Shown here one piece after another: positions 52,148-63,459 of a stretch of 64,000 nucleotides of DNA. The stretch comes from Flavisphingomonas formosensis (lineage in GTDB: Bacteria; Pseudomonadota; Alphaproteobacteria; Sphingomonadales; Sphingomonadaceae): assembly GCF_009755815.1 (NCBI RefSeq), contig NZ_WRPK01000001.1:186001-250000 (forward strand), given 5' to 3'. A model generated the notes under the pieces. The model had not been told where the DNA came from. It saw only the letters and a list, made by a program, of their open reading frames with translations, and did no database searches. The first letter of the stretch is position 1, and each line of letters starts with the position of its first letter. The translations under genes were made by a program, and so were the position numbers.

Positions 52148-53035
52148 TCAGCTCAGCGACGCCACCTCGCTCGCCACACGCGCGCGCACTTCGCCCTCCG
52201 GCGCCTTGCCGGCGCGCACCGCATCGATCACCTCATCGCCGAACAGGCCGCGCGCCATCGCGGTGAGGTCCGGATTGCGGCGCAGCTCGTGCCCGCCGTC
52301 GATCGCGAAGCTCTGCCCGGTCATCCAGCCCGATTCCGGGCCGGCGAGGAAGCGCACGCCGCGGCCGATATCGTCGGGCACGCCGGTGCGGCCCATCGGG
52401 ATCTGATCGAGGAAGGGCTGCACGACGCTCTGGGCATCGAACATCGCGCCGGTGCTTTCCGTGCGCGTCATGCCCGGCCGGATCGCGTTCACCCGTACCT
52501 TGGCGCTCGAAAGCTCGTCCGCGGCGGAGCGCACGAACTGCTCCAGCCCGCCCTTGGCCGTGCAATAGGCGGCGAGCCACGGGAATGGCATGATCGCCGC
52601 CGTCGAGGAGACGCAGACCACCGTGCCGCCGTCCTTGAGCAGCGGCACGCCGTAGCGGATCACCAGGAAGGCGGTGATGATGTTGATCTCCAGCTGCTCG
52701 CGGAAGGTCTCCGGCGTGTGCATCAGGATCGGCATGAAGCCGCCGCCGCCCACCGTCGGGATCAGCATGTCGAGCGTGCCGTCCATGCGGTCGGCAATCT
52801 CCAGCCCGCGCTGGACGTCATCGGCGGAGGAGGAATCGCCGGAGAGGATCTCCACCCGGCCGCCCGGCACCTCTTCCAGCAGCATCGCACGGGCGCGCTC
52901 CAGCGCATCCTGACGGCGTCCCATCAGCAGCACGCCGGCCCCGTCCTGCAGCAGGAACTTGGCCGAAGAGCTGCCGATCCCGCCGCTGCCGCCGGTGATG
53001 AAGGCGGTATGGCCTTCGAGGACACCACCCGCCAT
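52148..53035 (-). CDS. Short-chain dehydrogenase/reductase (SDR)
   Basis: SDR of 295 residues; ATG 53035 shares one base with the upstream stop (TGATG). ITGGSGGIGSSSAKFL, catalytic CVSSTAAIMPFPW and AAYCTAKGGLEQF. The NNAG position is divergent (IPTVGGGGF). An extra C-terminal helix of about 40 residues follows the standard QSFAIDGGHELRR. Coupled to the LLM-class flavin enzyme, so they probably act in sequence. Confidence 0.91.
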   Translation of the reverse strand: MAGGVLEGHTAFITGGSGGIGSSSAKFLLQDGAGVLLMGRRQDALERARAMLLEEVPGGRVEILSGDSSSADDVQRGLEIADRMDGTLDMLIPTVGGGGFMPILMHTPETFREQLEINIITAFLVIRYGVPLLKDGGTVVCVSSTAAIMPFPWLAAYCTAKGGLEQFVRSAADELSSAKVRVNAIRPGMTRTESTGAMFDAQSVVQPFLDQIPMGRTGVPDDIGRGVRFLAGPESGWMTGQSFAIDGGHELRRNPDLTAMARGLFGDEVIDAVRAGKAPEGEVRARVASEVASLS

Positions 53036-54195
53036 CACGCGACCTGCGGCTGCGGCGCAGCCGCCGCCTCGGCCTGGTTGCGGAAATGCGGGATCAGTGT
53101 CTCGCCGAGATTGCGGATCGTCTCCATGATCGCCCAGTGCGGGATGGTGCCCATCTGGACGAGGAAGAGGATCTCGTCCGCGCCGGAATTCACCAGCCGC
53201 TGCACATAGTTGATCGCATTGTCGATCGTGCCGTAGGCGTCCTGCTCGACATGGTAGTTGCCGGTCTGCAGGTCGGTGATCTCGATCTTCTCCTCGCCGA
53301 GATAGGTGACGAGATTCTCCTTGTCCTTCTCCAGCAGCGCCATCTGCTCGTCGAAGGAGAGATCCTCGATCACCGGGGCGGGGCCGCCGCGGTAGAAATG
53401 CTCGATCGCCTGGATGAAGAAGCGCTGGCCGCGCAGGCCCATGCGCCGCGCCTGGTCGCGATCCTCGAGGATCACCGCCGGGCACAGCGCGGCGAGATGC
53501 TGGGTCGGGCGGAAGCCGACTTGGTCCTCGGGCTTCCGGTTGGCGAAGGCATCGCGGTAGATCTTGTTTTTGCGGGCGATCTCCTCGGGGCCGGTGAAGC
53601 CCATGACCAGCGCGCCGATGCCGCGCTCGCCCGCGGTCAGCAGCGAATCCTCGCGCGAGCAGGCCATGTACATCGGCGGATGCGGATCCTGGTACGGCTT
53701 CGGCCAGACCGCGCGGCGCGGGATCTGGATATATTCGCCCTCATGCTCGATCTCCTCGTTCACGAAGATCTTCGGGATGAGGTACATCGCCTCGTCGACC
53801 ATCGGGCCGATCTCGCTCACCTTGTGGCCGAACAGGCCGGCCTCGGTGTCGGTGCCGCCCTTGCCCACGCCGAAATGGACGCGGCCGTTTGAGAGCTGGT
53901 CAAGCATCGCGACGCGCTCGGCCACCTTGGCGGGATGGTTCATCTTGTAGGGCAGGCAGACGACGCCATGGCCGACATGGATGCGCTTGGTCATCCCCGC
54001 GACGAAGGCGAGGAAGGTCTCCGGCGCCGACATATGGGCATATTGGGTAAGCGCATGATGCTCGACCGCCCAGATGCAGTCGAAGCCGAGCTCCTCGGCC
54101 AGCTTCACCTGCTCGATCATGTCCTGGAACATCTGATGCTCGGACTCGCGCGACGTGTCCGTAAGCTGCGCCTCATAGATGATCGAAAACTTCAT
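53035..54195 (-). CDS. LLM-class flavin-dependent oxidoreductase
   Basis: Luciferase-like protein of 386 residues starting MKFSIIYEAQLTD. DCIWAVEHHALTQYAHMSAP, RIHVGHGVVCLPYKMNHP and LDQLSNGRVHFGVGKGGTD are family blocks for flavin and substrate binding. Distinct from the shorter LLM protein at 42115. First gene of the long minus-strand run ending at 44280. Probably a flavin monooxygenase acting on a pathway intermediate. Confidence 0.92.
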   Translation of the reverse strand: MKFSIIYEAQLTDTSRESEHQMFQDMIEQVKLAEELGFDCIWAVEHHALTQYAHMSAPETFLAFVAGMTKRIHVGHGVVCLPYKMNHPAKVAERVAMLDQLSNGRVHFGVGKGGTDTEAGLFGHKVSEIGPMVDEAMYLIPKIFVNEEIEHEGEYIQIPRRAVWPKPYQDPHPPMYMACSREDSLLTAGERGIGALVMGFTGPEEIARKNKIYRDAFANRKPEDQVGFRPTQHLAALCPAVILEDRDQARRMGLRGQRFFIQAIEHFYRGGPAPVIEDLSFDEQMALLEKDKENLVTYLGEEKIEITDLQTGNYHVEQDAYGTIDNAINYVQRLVNSGADEILFLVQMGTIPHWAIMETIRNLGETLIPHFRNQAEAAAAPQPQVA

Positions 54196-54391
54196 GCATC
54201 CATCTCCCGGAATTCTTTATCCTTGGGCTACAGGAGCTTGAGGCCCCGTTCCACAGGGGCACCCGGCCGTCGCAACTTAACGTCCATATCCAGCAAGCCG
54301 TCTCCATCGACATGCTGGCTCCGAAATGCTTCCCGCTTTAGCGTCGCGCCGAGCACAAACGTGCGCGCAATGATCGAGAGGATGGCGGAAA
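54196..54391. promoter_or_regulatory. Divergent intergenic region
   Basis: This 196-bp space separates the long minus-strand run (start 54195) from the plus-strand SDR at 54392 and must hold both promoters. GGCCCCGTTCCACAGGGGC (around 54241-54260) can form a short imperfect hairpin. No convincing -35/-10 pair was assigned. Confidence 0.3.
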
Positions 54392-55153
54392 ATGGCGGAT
54401 TTCGAGGGCAAGGTCGCGCTGGTCACCGGTGCAGGCAGCGGCATCGGCCGCGCGACGGCGGAGCTGTTCGCAGCCCGTGGTGCCAAGGTGGTGGTGTCGG
54501 ACGTCTCGGCCAAGGCCGGCGAGGAAACGGTCGCGCAGATCAAGGCGAAGGGTGGCGAGGCGAGCTTCGTCGCCTGCGACGTCAGCGACGAGGCGCAGGT
54601 GAAGGCGATGGTCGCCCATGCCGTCTCCACCTATGGCCGGCTCGACCATGCGGTGAACAATGCCGGCATCGATCCCGAGCTGGTGCCCGAGGCCGAGTGG
54701 CGGCTCGATCATTTCGACAAGATCATGGGCGTCAACGTGCGCGGCGTCTTCCTCTGCATGAAGGAGGAAATCGCCCAGATGTTGAAGCAGGGCGGCGGCA
54801 CGATCGTCAACATCGGCTCCTTCGCCTCTTATGCAGGCGTGGTGAACAAGCCAGCCTACAGCGCCAGCAAGCACGCCGTGCTGGGCATGACCAAGGCCTC
54901 CGCGCTGCAATATGGCAAGCAGGGCATCCGCATCAACGCGATCTGCCCGGGCGGCGTGAAGACCGCGATCATGAACGACAATATCGGCAACAACTTCGCC
55001 GAGGGCGAGAAGATGGTGGCGGCGAACCATCCGGTCGGCCGCGTTTCCGAGCCGTCCGAGATCGGCGAAGCGGTGCTGTTCGCTTCCGGCCCAGGCGCGG
55101 CCTTCATGATCGGCCACGGCCTGCTCGTCGACGGCGGCCTTGCCGCTCAATAG
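54392..55153 (+). CDS. Short-chain dehydrogenase/reductase (SDR)
   Basis: Classical SDR of 253 residues: VTGAGSGIGRATAELF, NNAGIDPE, NIGSFASYAG and AYSASKHAVLGM, ending GHGLLVDGGLAAQ. All residues of the Asn-Ser-Tyr-Lys tetrad are present. Divergent from the flavin oxidoreductase unit. Last gene of the second catabolic block. Confidence 0.94.
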   Translation: MADFEGKVALVTGAGSGIGRATAELFAARGAKVVVSDVSAKAGEETVAQIKAKGGEASFVACDVSDEAQVKAMVAHAVSTYGRLDHAVNNAGIDPELVPEAEWRLDHFDKIMGVNVRGVFLCMKEEIAQMLKQGGGTIVNIGSFASYAGVVNKPAYSASKHAVLGMTKASALQYGKQGIRINAICPGGVKTAIMNDNIGNNFAEGEKMVAANHPVGRVSEPSEIGEAVLFASGPGAAFMIGHGLLVDGGLAAQ

Positions 55154-55196
55154 GATAGAGACCAGGTTCCAGCTATTCGGATCGCACGAGGCGGCG

Positions 55197-55216
55197 TTCG
55201 GCAAACGTTTGCCGAA
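55197..55216. promoter_or_regulatory. Perfect 20-bp palindrome
   Basis: TTCGGCAAACGTTTGCCGAA is fully self-complementary, 44 bp after the SDR stop. The AAACGTTT centre resembles LacI/GalR-family operators. A related half site (TTTTGCCGA) lies just downstream. No LacI-type gene is present in the window. Confidence 0.55.
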
Positions 55217-55380
55217 TGCCGCAATTTTTGCCGAGCGCCCGATCCACGAAGCCGCTATAGGAAGCGCCGCCCCGTGCAACTACTGCGTATCAGAGTTGCA
55301 TAATTGACACTTGTGTAAGCAAGCTCCCCGTATCATGGAGCGCAGCAAGGGGCCCGGCGCTTTTCTGTGGGGATCGATGC

Positions 55381-55536
55381 ATGCGCTTGCTGTGTTGGCT
55401 GAAGGGGCATTCCGTTCATCGCAAACGCGTCCGCTATGACGGCAATGTCTATACGGGCAATTGCCGCCACTGCGGCCGGGTACTGGTGCGCGAGCCCCAC
55501 GGATGGGTCCTGCCGCTCGCTTTGCCGAAGGAATGA
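55381..55536 (+). CDS. Small Cys-rich (zinc-ribbon-like) protein
   Basis: Protein of 51 residues: MRLLCWLKGHSVHRKRVRYD, then GNVYTGNCRHCGRVLVREP and a short tail ending PKE. A Cys-x5-His pair near the N-terminus and CRHC in the middle could bind one zinc. This resembles very small conserved proteins found in sphingomonads and phages. An ATG at 55377-55379 is out of frame. GGGGATCG upstream may serve as ribosome site. Stands alone between blocks three and four. Confidence 0.6.
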   Translation: MRLLCWLKGHSVHRKRVRYDGNVYTGNCRHCGRVLVREPHGWVLPLALPKE

Positions 55537-55723
55537 AGCGCGGCGCCGAGCGTGACGGCAGCTGATCCGGACAGCTGCGCGGCTGACCCGGGTCGAATCG
55601 ACCACGCGCCGGAACCGGCGGGGAAGCCAGCTTTGCTGCGTCGGTCGCCCGAAAGCCAACAGTCTGCTCATGGCCCAATCGCAGGCATCGCTGTCCCGCT
55701 CGGAGCTCGATTGAAGACGACCC

Positions 55724-56386
55724 TTATGCAGAGTTGAGCGCCAGGTAGCGGTCCCGTCCGGTCTTGATGAAGGTTTGCATCGTTTCGAAGACGTGGAAGG
55801 AGTCCTTGCGCGCGAAGCCGTCCGAGATCGCTTCCATGAGCTTGAGCGCTACGTGCTGCGTCTCGAAATCATGCATGGTGAGGACACGCACCGTGTTCAC
55901 ATGGTCATAGTAGCGCGAGATGACCGAGACCAGTCGGCCGTTGGGAACGACGCCGACCCAGATGTCGCGGAAGTCGGCATTGGCGATCATGATCTCGGGA
56001 ACGCAGGCCTCCAGAGTCGCACGGCGCGAGCGTTCCAGGGCTTCCGAGAGGCGAACCAGGTCTGCCTCGGTCAGCGCCTGCGTCGCGGCTGCCGCCGCGC
56101 GCGGTTCGAGCGCGAGGCGGATCTCGAAGATCTCAAGGATGTCGGCGCGCGTCAGGTCGGGCAGGCGGAAGCCGCGAGTGGAGCCGACGAGATAGCCTTC
56201 ATGGACCAGGCGGATCAGCGCCTCGCGCGCCGGCATGCGCGACATGTTGAGTTCGGCGGCAAGCACCTTGTCCACCAGTCTGTCGTCCTGGCCGAGCTCG
56301 CCGCGGCGCAGTCTGGCGCGCACTTCGGTATAGGCGATGTCCGCACTGCTGGTTCGCGTCGTGTCGTCGTCGGTCGACGTCGTCAT
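55724..56386 (-). CDS. GntR-family regulator (FCD subfamily)
   Basis: Protein of 220 residues. The N-terminal winged helix (LGQDDRLVDKVLAAELNMSR, MPAREALIRLVHEGYLVGST) is followed by an all-helical FCD ligand domain (ILEIFEIRLALEPRAAAAAT; later NADFRDIWVG and the His-bearing MHDFETQHVALKLMEAI). It lies at the end of the minus-strand uptake/activation unit and probably represses it until an acid or acyl intermediate binds. Confidence 0.92.
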   Translation of the reverse strand: MTTSTDDDTTRTSSADIAYTEVRARLRRGELGQDDRLVDKVLAAELNMSRMPAREALIRLVHEGYLVGSTRGFRLPDLTRADILEIFEIRLALEPRAAAAATQALTEADLVRLSEALERSRRATLEACVPEIMIANADFRDIWVGVVPNGRLVSVISRYYDHVNTVRVLTMHDFETQHVALKLMEAISDGFARKDSFHVFETMQTFIKTGRDRYLALNSA

Positions 56387-56548
56387 TGCCTAGTCCTCTC
56401 CAGATGGGGCGGTTGCCAATGACGGCCATGCATGCGTCACGCCAGCAGACGCGCCGCGAAATTCGATCATGCGCCCCGGCCCTCGTGCCTGATCGCCGAT
56501 TCCATAACGCCCGAGGCGAAGCAACCCCGCGGTGCGGTGTCGCGAGCG

Positions 56549-57841
56549 TCAGGCGGAGCAATCGCGATCGGCGCGCGGCCGCATGGGCAAGATCGCCAGC
56601 GCCAGAAGCGATATCGCGCACACCCCGACCAGGAAGCCGGCGACGGGCACGGGATCGCGATAGTGCGCATAGAGCGCCGTCGCGATCACCGGCGAGAGGC
56701 CGACCACGAGCGAGGAGACCTCGTGCGCCATGGCAAGGCCCGAATAGCGCACGCGCGCCGGGAACAATTCGCTGAACATGGCGGGCTGCACGCCGATCAT
56801 CGCCGCATGGCAAAGCCCGTTGCCCAGCACGAAGGCGAGCAGGACCAGCGGCGTCGACCCCGACGAGAGCAGCAGAAAGAAGGGATAGGCGAACAGGGCC
56901 ATGGCCACGGCCCCGCCGGCATAGACGCGGCGACGGCCGAACAGGTCGGAAAGCCAGCCGAAGACAGGCATCATCAGGCTGTCCACCAACATGCCGAGCG
57001 TCACGCCCAGTACCAGAATATCGACCGGCACGCCCACGACCTTGCCGAAGGCGAGGGCAAAGGTGACGAAAAGGTGCGAACCGCAGGTCTCCGCCAAACG
57101 CGCGCCGATGCCCACGAGCAGTTCTTTGGGATGTTCACGCAGGACCGTGGCCAGGGGCGCGTGATCCACCCCCTGCACGGTTTCGGCGTGGGCGAAGTCG
57201 CTGGTCTCGTTGACGCGGAGGCGGATGTAGATGCCGACCGCGAAGATCGCGATGCTGACGAGGAACGGCAGGCGCCAGCCCCAGTTCATGAAATCCTCGG
57301 GCGAGAGCTGGCGGGCCAGGTAGAAGGCGAAGGAGGAGAGCACGAAGCCAAGCCCGACGCCGGTCTGGCTGAGCGCTCCGAAAAATCCTGCGCGCTTCCG
57401 CGAGGCGTTTTCGGTGATGAGCAGCACCCCGCCGCCCCATTCGCCGCCCGCCGCGATGCCCTGGAGGATGCGCAGGACCACCAGCGCTGCCGGGGCGGCG
57501 ATGCCGATCCGGGCATAGCTGGGCAGCAGCCCGATCAGGAAAGTCGAGATCCCCATGATCGCCAGCGTCCAGAACAGCGAGGCCTTGCGCCCCACCCGGT
57601 CGCCCACATGGCCGAAGATCAGCCCGCCCAGCGGCCTTGCGGCAAAGCCCACGGCATAGCCTGCGAACGAGGCGAGCGTGTTCATCAGGGGATCGGTGCC
57701 CACCGGGAAGAACACGTCGCCGAAGACCAGCGCCGCGGCGGTGGCATAGAGGAAGAAGTCGTACCATTCGAGCGTGTTGCCGACGATCGACGCGGCTATG
57801 GCGCGTTTCAGGACGATATCCGGCTTTTGCGCGGTCTGCAT
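56549..57841 (-). CDS. MFS transporter, metabolite:H+ symporter type
   Basis: Membrane protein of 430 residues with about twelve transmembrane helices. The N-terminal IVGNTLEWYDFFLYATAAAL and the loop 2-3 motif GHVGDRVGRKASLF mark the MHS (ProP/ShiA-like) family; GWLSDLFGRRRVYAGG is the second-half counterpart. An in-frame GTG nine bases upstream is an alternative start. Likely imports an organic acid across the inner membrane. It lies between the DUF35 gene and the GntR gene on the same strand. Confidence 0.92.
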   Translation of the reverse strand: MQTAQKPDIVLKRAIAASIVGNTLEWYDFFLYATAAALVFGDVFFPVGTDPLMNTLASFAGYAVGFAARPLGGLIFGHVGDRVGRKASLFWTLAIMGISTFLIGLLPSYARIGIAAPAALVVLRILQGIAAGGEWGGGVLLITENASRKRAGFFGALSQTGVGLGFVLSSFAFYLARQLSPEDFMNWGWRLPFLVSIAIFAVGIYIRLRVNETSDFAHAETVQGVDHAPLATVLREHPKELLVGIGARLAETCGSHLFVTFALAFGKVVGVPVDILVLGVTLGMLVDSLMMPVFGWLSDLFGRRRVYAGGAVAMALFAYPFFLLLSSGSTPLVLLAFVLGNGLCHAAMIGVQPAMFSELFPARVRYSGLAMAHEVSSLVVGLSPVIATALYAHYRDPVPVAGFLVGVCAISLLALAILPMRPRADRDCSA

Positions 57842-57855
57842 GGAAGTCACGGTCT

Positions 57856-58206
57856 TCAGTCCTGTGATCGAGGGCGGGCGGACGGATCGGCGAGGACGAC
57901 AGCCTCGATGGCATGGCCGCCCGATGCCGCGCGAAGGCTCACCCGTTGGCCGATGATCGCGTCTCGCGGCACCAGCACGATCATGCGCACGCTTGATTCC
58001 AGCGCAACCGTTCCGATGCGCAGGGGAAGGGATTTGGCGAAGGCACCGGGATCGAGCGAGCGGTGTACGGTGGCCGCGGCGACGAGCGTGCCGATCGCCT
58101 CCATGGCACGAGCCTCCAGGGCTTCGGACAGGCAGGTGCGGCACACCGATCTTGGCGGATACTGTGCCGTTCCGCAGCAGGCGCAGACCTGCAGGTCCAG
58201 CGTCAC
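57856..58206 (-). CDS. DUF35 (zinc ribbon / OB-fold) protein, partner of thiolase-like protein
   Basis: Protein of 116 residues. The N-terminal CACCGTAQYPPRSVCRTC has the Cys-x2-Cys...Cys-x2-Cys zinc ribbon; the rest is an OB fold (GTLVAAATVHRSLDPGAFA and so on). DUF35 proteins bind acyl-CoA and form complexes with thiolase-like enzymes, as in ChsH2-Ltp2. The start overlaps the stop of the thiolase-like gene by four bases, which supports a complex. Confidence 0.92.
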   Translation of the reverse strand: MTLDLQVCACCGTAQYPPRSVCRTCLSEALEARAMEAIGTLVAAATVHRSLDPGAFAKSLPLRIGTVALESSVRMIVLVPRDAIIGQRVSLRAASGGHAIEAVVLADPSARPRSQD

Positions 58207-59375
58207 GTCTCGCCCTCCAATATGGCGGCAGCGGTGGCGAGGCAGCGATCGTAGGTCACCATCCCATAGCCGCTGGCAAGGGCGACGCGCGCGCCGGGCA
58301 CCTGTCGGCCGAGGGGCTGGCCGGTGACCTGCCGCAAGGCCTCGACGATGGGCAGGAAGCCGCCGGCGGCGCCGGCCTGCCCGCAGGAAAGCTGGCCGCC
58401 GCAGGTGTTGAGCGGAAAGTCGCCTTCGATGCGCAGGTCATGCTGGCGCAGGAAGGCGGACAGCGCGTGCTTGTCGCAGAAGGCGAGATCGCTGATCTGC
58501 ATGGCAGCGATCACCGGATAGTCGTCGTAGGTCTGCACGCAGTCCACGTCCGCCGGGACGAGGCCGGCTTGTGACCACAAGGCATCGGCGTCCATGCTCC
58601 AGCCGCCGCGGATCGCCACCGGATCCTCGTGGAATGCGTTGTGGCGTTCGACGGAGCCGGCGATGCGTGCGCTTGCGAGGCCGAGGTCGTTCGCGCGGTC
58701 CCGGCTCATGACGAGGAACGCTTCCGCTCCCGCGCAGGGCATCACGCAATCGAACAGGTGCAGCGGCTCGACGATCGGCGGCGCGGCGAGATACTCGTCG
58801 AGGCTGAGCGGCTTCGCGCCGAGCAGGGCATTGGCATTGCCTGCGGCATTGGCGCGCTGGGCTACCGCTATCCGGCCGAGATCCGCGCGTTCCAGGCCGA
58901 AGCGGCGCAGAAAATGTTCGGTGATGAGCGCGAACGGACCGTTGGGCCCGGGGTTGCCATAAGGGGCGACGGCGGCGGTCGAGAAGGTACTGAAGTCGTC
59001 GACCAGGCGCGCAAAGCTCAGCGGGTCGGCGGTGTCGGCGCCGATACAGGCGACCACTTCGGCGTCGCCGCACTGCACGGCCCGGGCCGCGCGCCGCAGC
59101 GCCATGATGCCGCTCGCGCCCCCCGTCGGGATCCATTCGATCCACCTCGGCGTCATGTCGAAATGTTCCGTGAGCGCAATGGTGGTGTCCGGGCCCATGG
59201 TGAAGGAGGAGACGGCGAGCCCGTCGATATCCTCCTTGGCGAGGCCGCTGGCCGCGAGCAGGCCAGAGAGCGCAAGGCCTACGAAGCCTGTCGCGCTGCG
59301 CGTGCTGGTGCGCGTGTAGGGGACGGTGACCGGACAGGCCACCGATACGCCGGTATAGGGCAGGGAGACGGGCAT
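58203..59375 (-). CDS. Thiolase-like protein without nucleophilic Cys (Ltp2/aldolase-like)
   Basis: Protein of 390 residues with the thiolase fold (AARAVQCGDAEVVACIGADT, EPLHLFDCVMPCAGAEAFLV). The Cys-x-Ser-Gly nucleophile motif reads GASG (Gly86), the HEAF region reads TYDDYP, and the GHP histidine segment is CGQAG. These losses argue against a Claisen thiolase and fit the Ltp2-type retro-aldolases that cleave beta-hydroxyacyl-CoA with a DUF35 partner. Two Tyr in VQTYDDYPV could be catalytic by analogy. Coupled to DUF35. Confidence 0.9.
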   Translation of the reverse strand: MPVSLPYTGVSVACPVTVPYTRTSTRSATGFVGLALSGLLAASGLAKEDIDGLAVSSFTMGPDTTIALTEHFDMTPRWIEWIPTGGASGIMALRRAARAVQCGDAEVVACIGADTADPLSFARLVDDFSTFSTAAVAPYGNPGPNGPFALITEHFLRRFGLERADLGRIAVAQRANAAGNANALLGAKPLSLDEYLAAPPIVEPLHLFDCVMPCAGAEAFLVMSRDRANDLGLASARIAGSVERHNAFHEDPVAIRGGWSMDADALWSQAGLVPADVDCVQTYDDYPVIAAMQISDLAFCDKHALSAFLRQHDLRIEGDFPLNTCGGQLSCGQAGAAGGFLPIVEALRQVTGQPLGRQVPGARVALASGYGMVTYDRCLATAAAILEGET

Positions 59376-59387
59376 GGCCGATGCCGC

Positions 59388-60998
59388 TCAGCCGCGCTTG
59401 CGCTTCAGGTCGCGCAAGTCGAACGCCGAGCCCGCCGCGACGAGATCGCGCCCCAGCTGACGGAGAGCGCCGCGCTGCAGCTTCTGCGAGGCGGTGGTGG
59501 GCAGGGCATCGACGAAGGCGATGTAGCCCGGCACTTTGTAATAGGCGAGGCGGCTGGCCGCGCCAGCGGCGATCGCGCGGGCGCGGGCCTCGTCGGCCGG
59601 CGCGCCGGCGAGCTGGATGAGCGCCATCACTTCCTCGCCGCGGATCTCGTCGAGCACGGGCAGGACGCAGCAGCCCGCCACCTGCGGCTGTTCGAGCAGC
59701 GCGCCTTCCACCTCGATCGCGGCGATGTTCTCGCCGCTGCGGCGCACGATGTTCTTGAGCCGGTCGACGAAATAGAGGCTGTCCGAGGCGTCGCGGCGCA
59801 CGATGTCGCCGGTGTGGAACCAGCCGCCCGCCCAGGCCTCCTCGGTGGCGACGGGGTCGTTGTGGTAGCCCGAGAAGAAGCAGCGGCGAGGATCGGCGCC
59901 GCGGGCCCGCACCAGCAGCTCGCCCGGCTCGCCCACGGCCGCGTCCTCACCGCTTTCGCGGACGATGCGCCAGTCGAGGTTGGCCGGAGGCTTGCCGAAG
60001 CAGCGCGTGCCCACGTGGCGCGGCTCGTGGTTGGCCGTGATCCAGGCGGCGGCGCCGGTCTCGCTCATGGCCCAGGCCTCGATCAGCGGAATGCCGCTGC
60101 GTTCCTCGAAGCGGCGGTGGTGGCGCGGGTCGACGCCCGCACCGAAGGCGAAGCGCACCTGGTGACCGCGCCATGCCGCCTCGCCGTCGTCGCGCTGGAG
60201 CAGGATCGCCGGCATCACGCCGAGATAGTGGACGATGGTCGCGCGTGTCTCGGCCAGCGTGCGCCACCAGCGGGAGGCATGGAACCGGTCGAGCTGGATG
60301 AGGCAGGATCCCGAATAGATCGCGGCCATGAAGGTAACCACCAATGCGTTCATGTGGGTGACAGGCAGCGGGGTGAGGATGCGGTCCTCGCCGAGCCTGA
60401 AGGCGCAGAGCCCGCCCATGGTGGCGTAGAAATGACCGACCTGCGTGAAGTAGGCGTTCGAGAGGATGCAGCCCTTGGGCGTCCCGGTCGAGCCCGAGGT
60501 GAACAGCAACGCGGCTTCGCTGGCGGGCCCCGGCTGTTCATCGCCGGCCGCGCGTTGGAGCGTCGGCACCTGCTCCGCGTCCGAGCGGCACAGGGAAATG
60601 CGGCCTTCGCACAGGGGCGCAAGGCGCAGTGCGGCGGCTGGGGAGGCGATGACAAGGTCGAGTTCGGCGCGCACCAGAATGTCCGCCAGTTCGGCATCCT
60701 GCATGCCCTCGTTCAGCGGCGCGACGCTGGTTCCCAGCGCATTGAGAGCGAGGAAGTGCAGGAAGAAGGCCGGGTGGTTGCCCATCGCGATGCCGACGCG
60801 ATGCGAAGCATCGAGGCCGGCAGCGCGATAGCGCGCCTTGAGCGCTTCGACGTCGGCCGCCGCCTGCCCGAAGCTGCGCGCGAAGGCGGGTTCGCCGTCG
60901 AGCGCCTCGGCGGGCGTAAAGAGGAAGTCGTGGTCCGCCCAGCTATCGCAGGCGCGCTGGAAGGCAGCATAGACAGTCGGCGTATCGATCTGTGTCAT
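59388..60998 (-). CDS. AMP-binding acyl-CoA ligase
   Basis: Protein of 536 residues. ATP-binding LFTSGSTGTPKG at about 166-176, AWAMSETGAA, GWFHTGDIVRR, DRLKNIVRRSGENIAAIEVE and C-terminal TASQKLQRGALR with the likely adenylation Lys. It activates a carboxylic acid to its CoA ester via an acyl-adenylate. ATG 60998 (MTQIDTPTVYAAFQRA) is chosen because upstream in-frame sequence is not ligase-like. Its place between the TonB receptor and the thiolase suggests it activates the imported acid. Confidence 0.93.
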   Translation of the reverse strand: MTQIDTPTVYAAFQRACDSWADHDFLFTPAEALDGEPAFARSFGQAAADVEALKARYRAAGLDASHRVGIAMGNHPAFFLHFLALNALGTSVAPLNEGMQDAELADILVRAELDLVIASPAAALRLAPLCEGRISLCRSDAEQVPTLQRAAGDEQPGPASEAALLFTSGSTGTPKGCILSNAYFTQVGHFYATMGGLCAFRLGEDRILTPLPVTHMNALVVTFMAAIYSGSCLIQLDRFHASRWWRTLAETRATIVHYLGVMPAILLQRDDGEAAWRGHQVRFAFGAGVDPRHHRRFEERSGIPLIEAWAMSETGAAAWITANHEPRHVGTRCFGKPPANLDWRIVRESGEDAAVGEPGELLVRARGADPRRCFFSGYHNDPVATEEAWAGGWFHTGDIVRRDASDSLYFVDRLKNIVRRSGENIAAIEVEGALLEQPQVAGCCVLPVLDEIRGEEVMALIQLAGAPADEARARAIAAGAASRLAYYKVPGYIAFVDALPTTASQKLQRGALRQLGRDLVAAGSAFDLRDLKRKRG

Positions 60999-61105
60999 CG
61001 GTCCGTGAGAAATCTCATGAAGGGCATGGCGAGCTCCCGTGAATGCATCGCCACGCTGGGGTAAAAGGACCGCCGGGCCGGATGACCGGACCCGGCGGCA
61101 GGCCG

Positions 61106-63355
<2,250 letters not shown>

Positions 63356-63459
63356 GGCGTCAACCTCAAAACCCCCTATGGAGATGACCTTCATCCCGAA
63401 GCGTGCGCCCGGGCCGGACGGCGATGCCTCGCCGGTCTTCTGACAGCCGTTTTCAGTTT

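Noticed and set aside
55304-55336. TTGACA and TATCAT as a promoter for the small Cys-rich gene
   Set aside because: The two hexamers are 21 bp apart, too far for a normal sigma-70 promoter, so I did not annotate it.
61021-61105. Upstream extension of the acyl-CoA ligase frame over the 3' end of the TonB receptor gene
   Set aside because: The extra residues are a shadow of the receptor gene in another frame; the ATG at 60998 starts the ligase homology.
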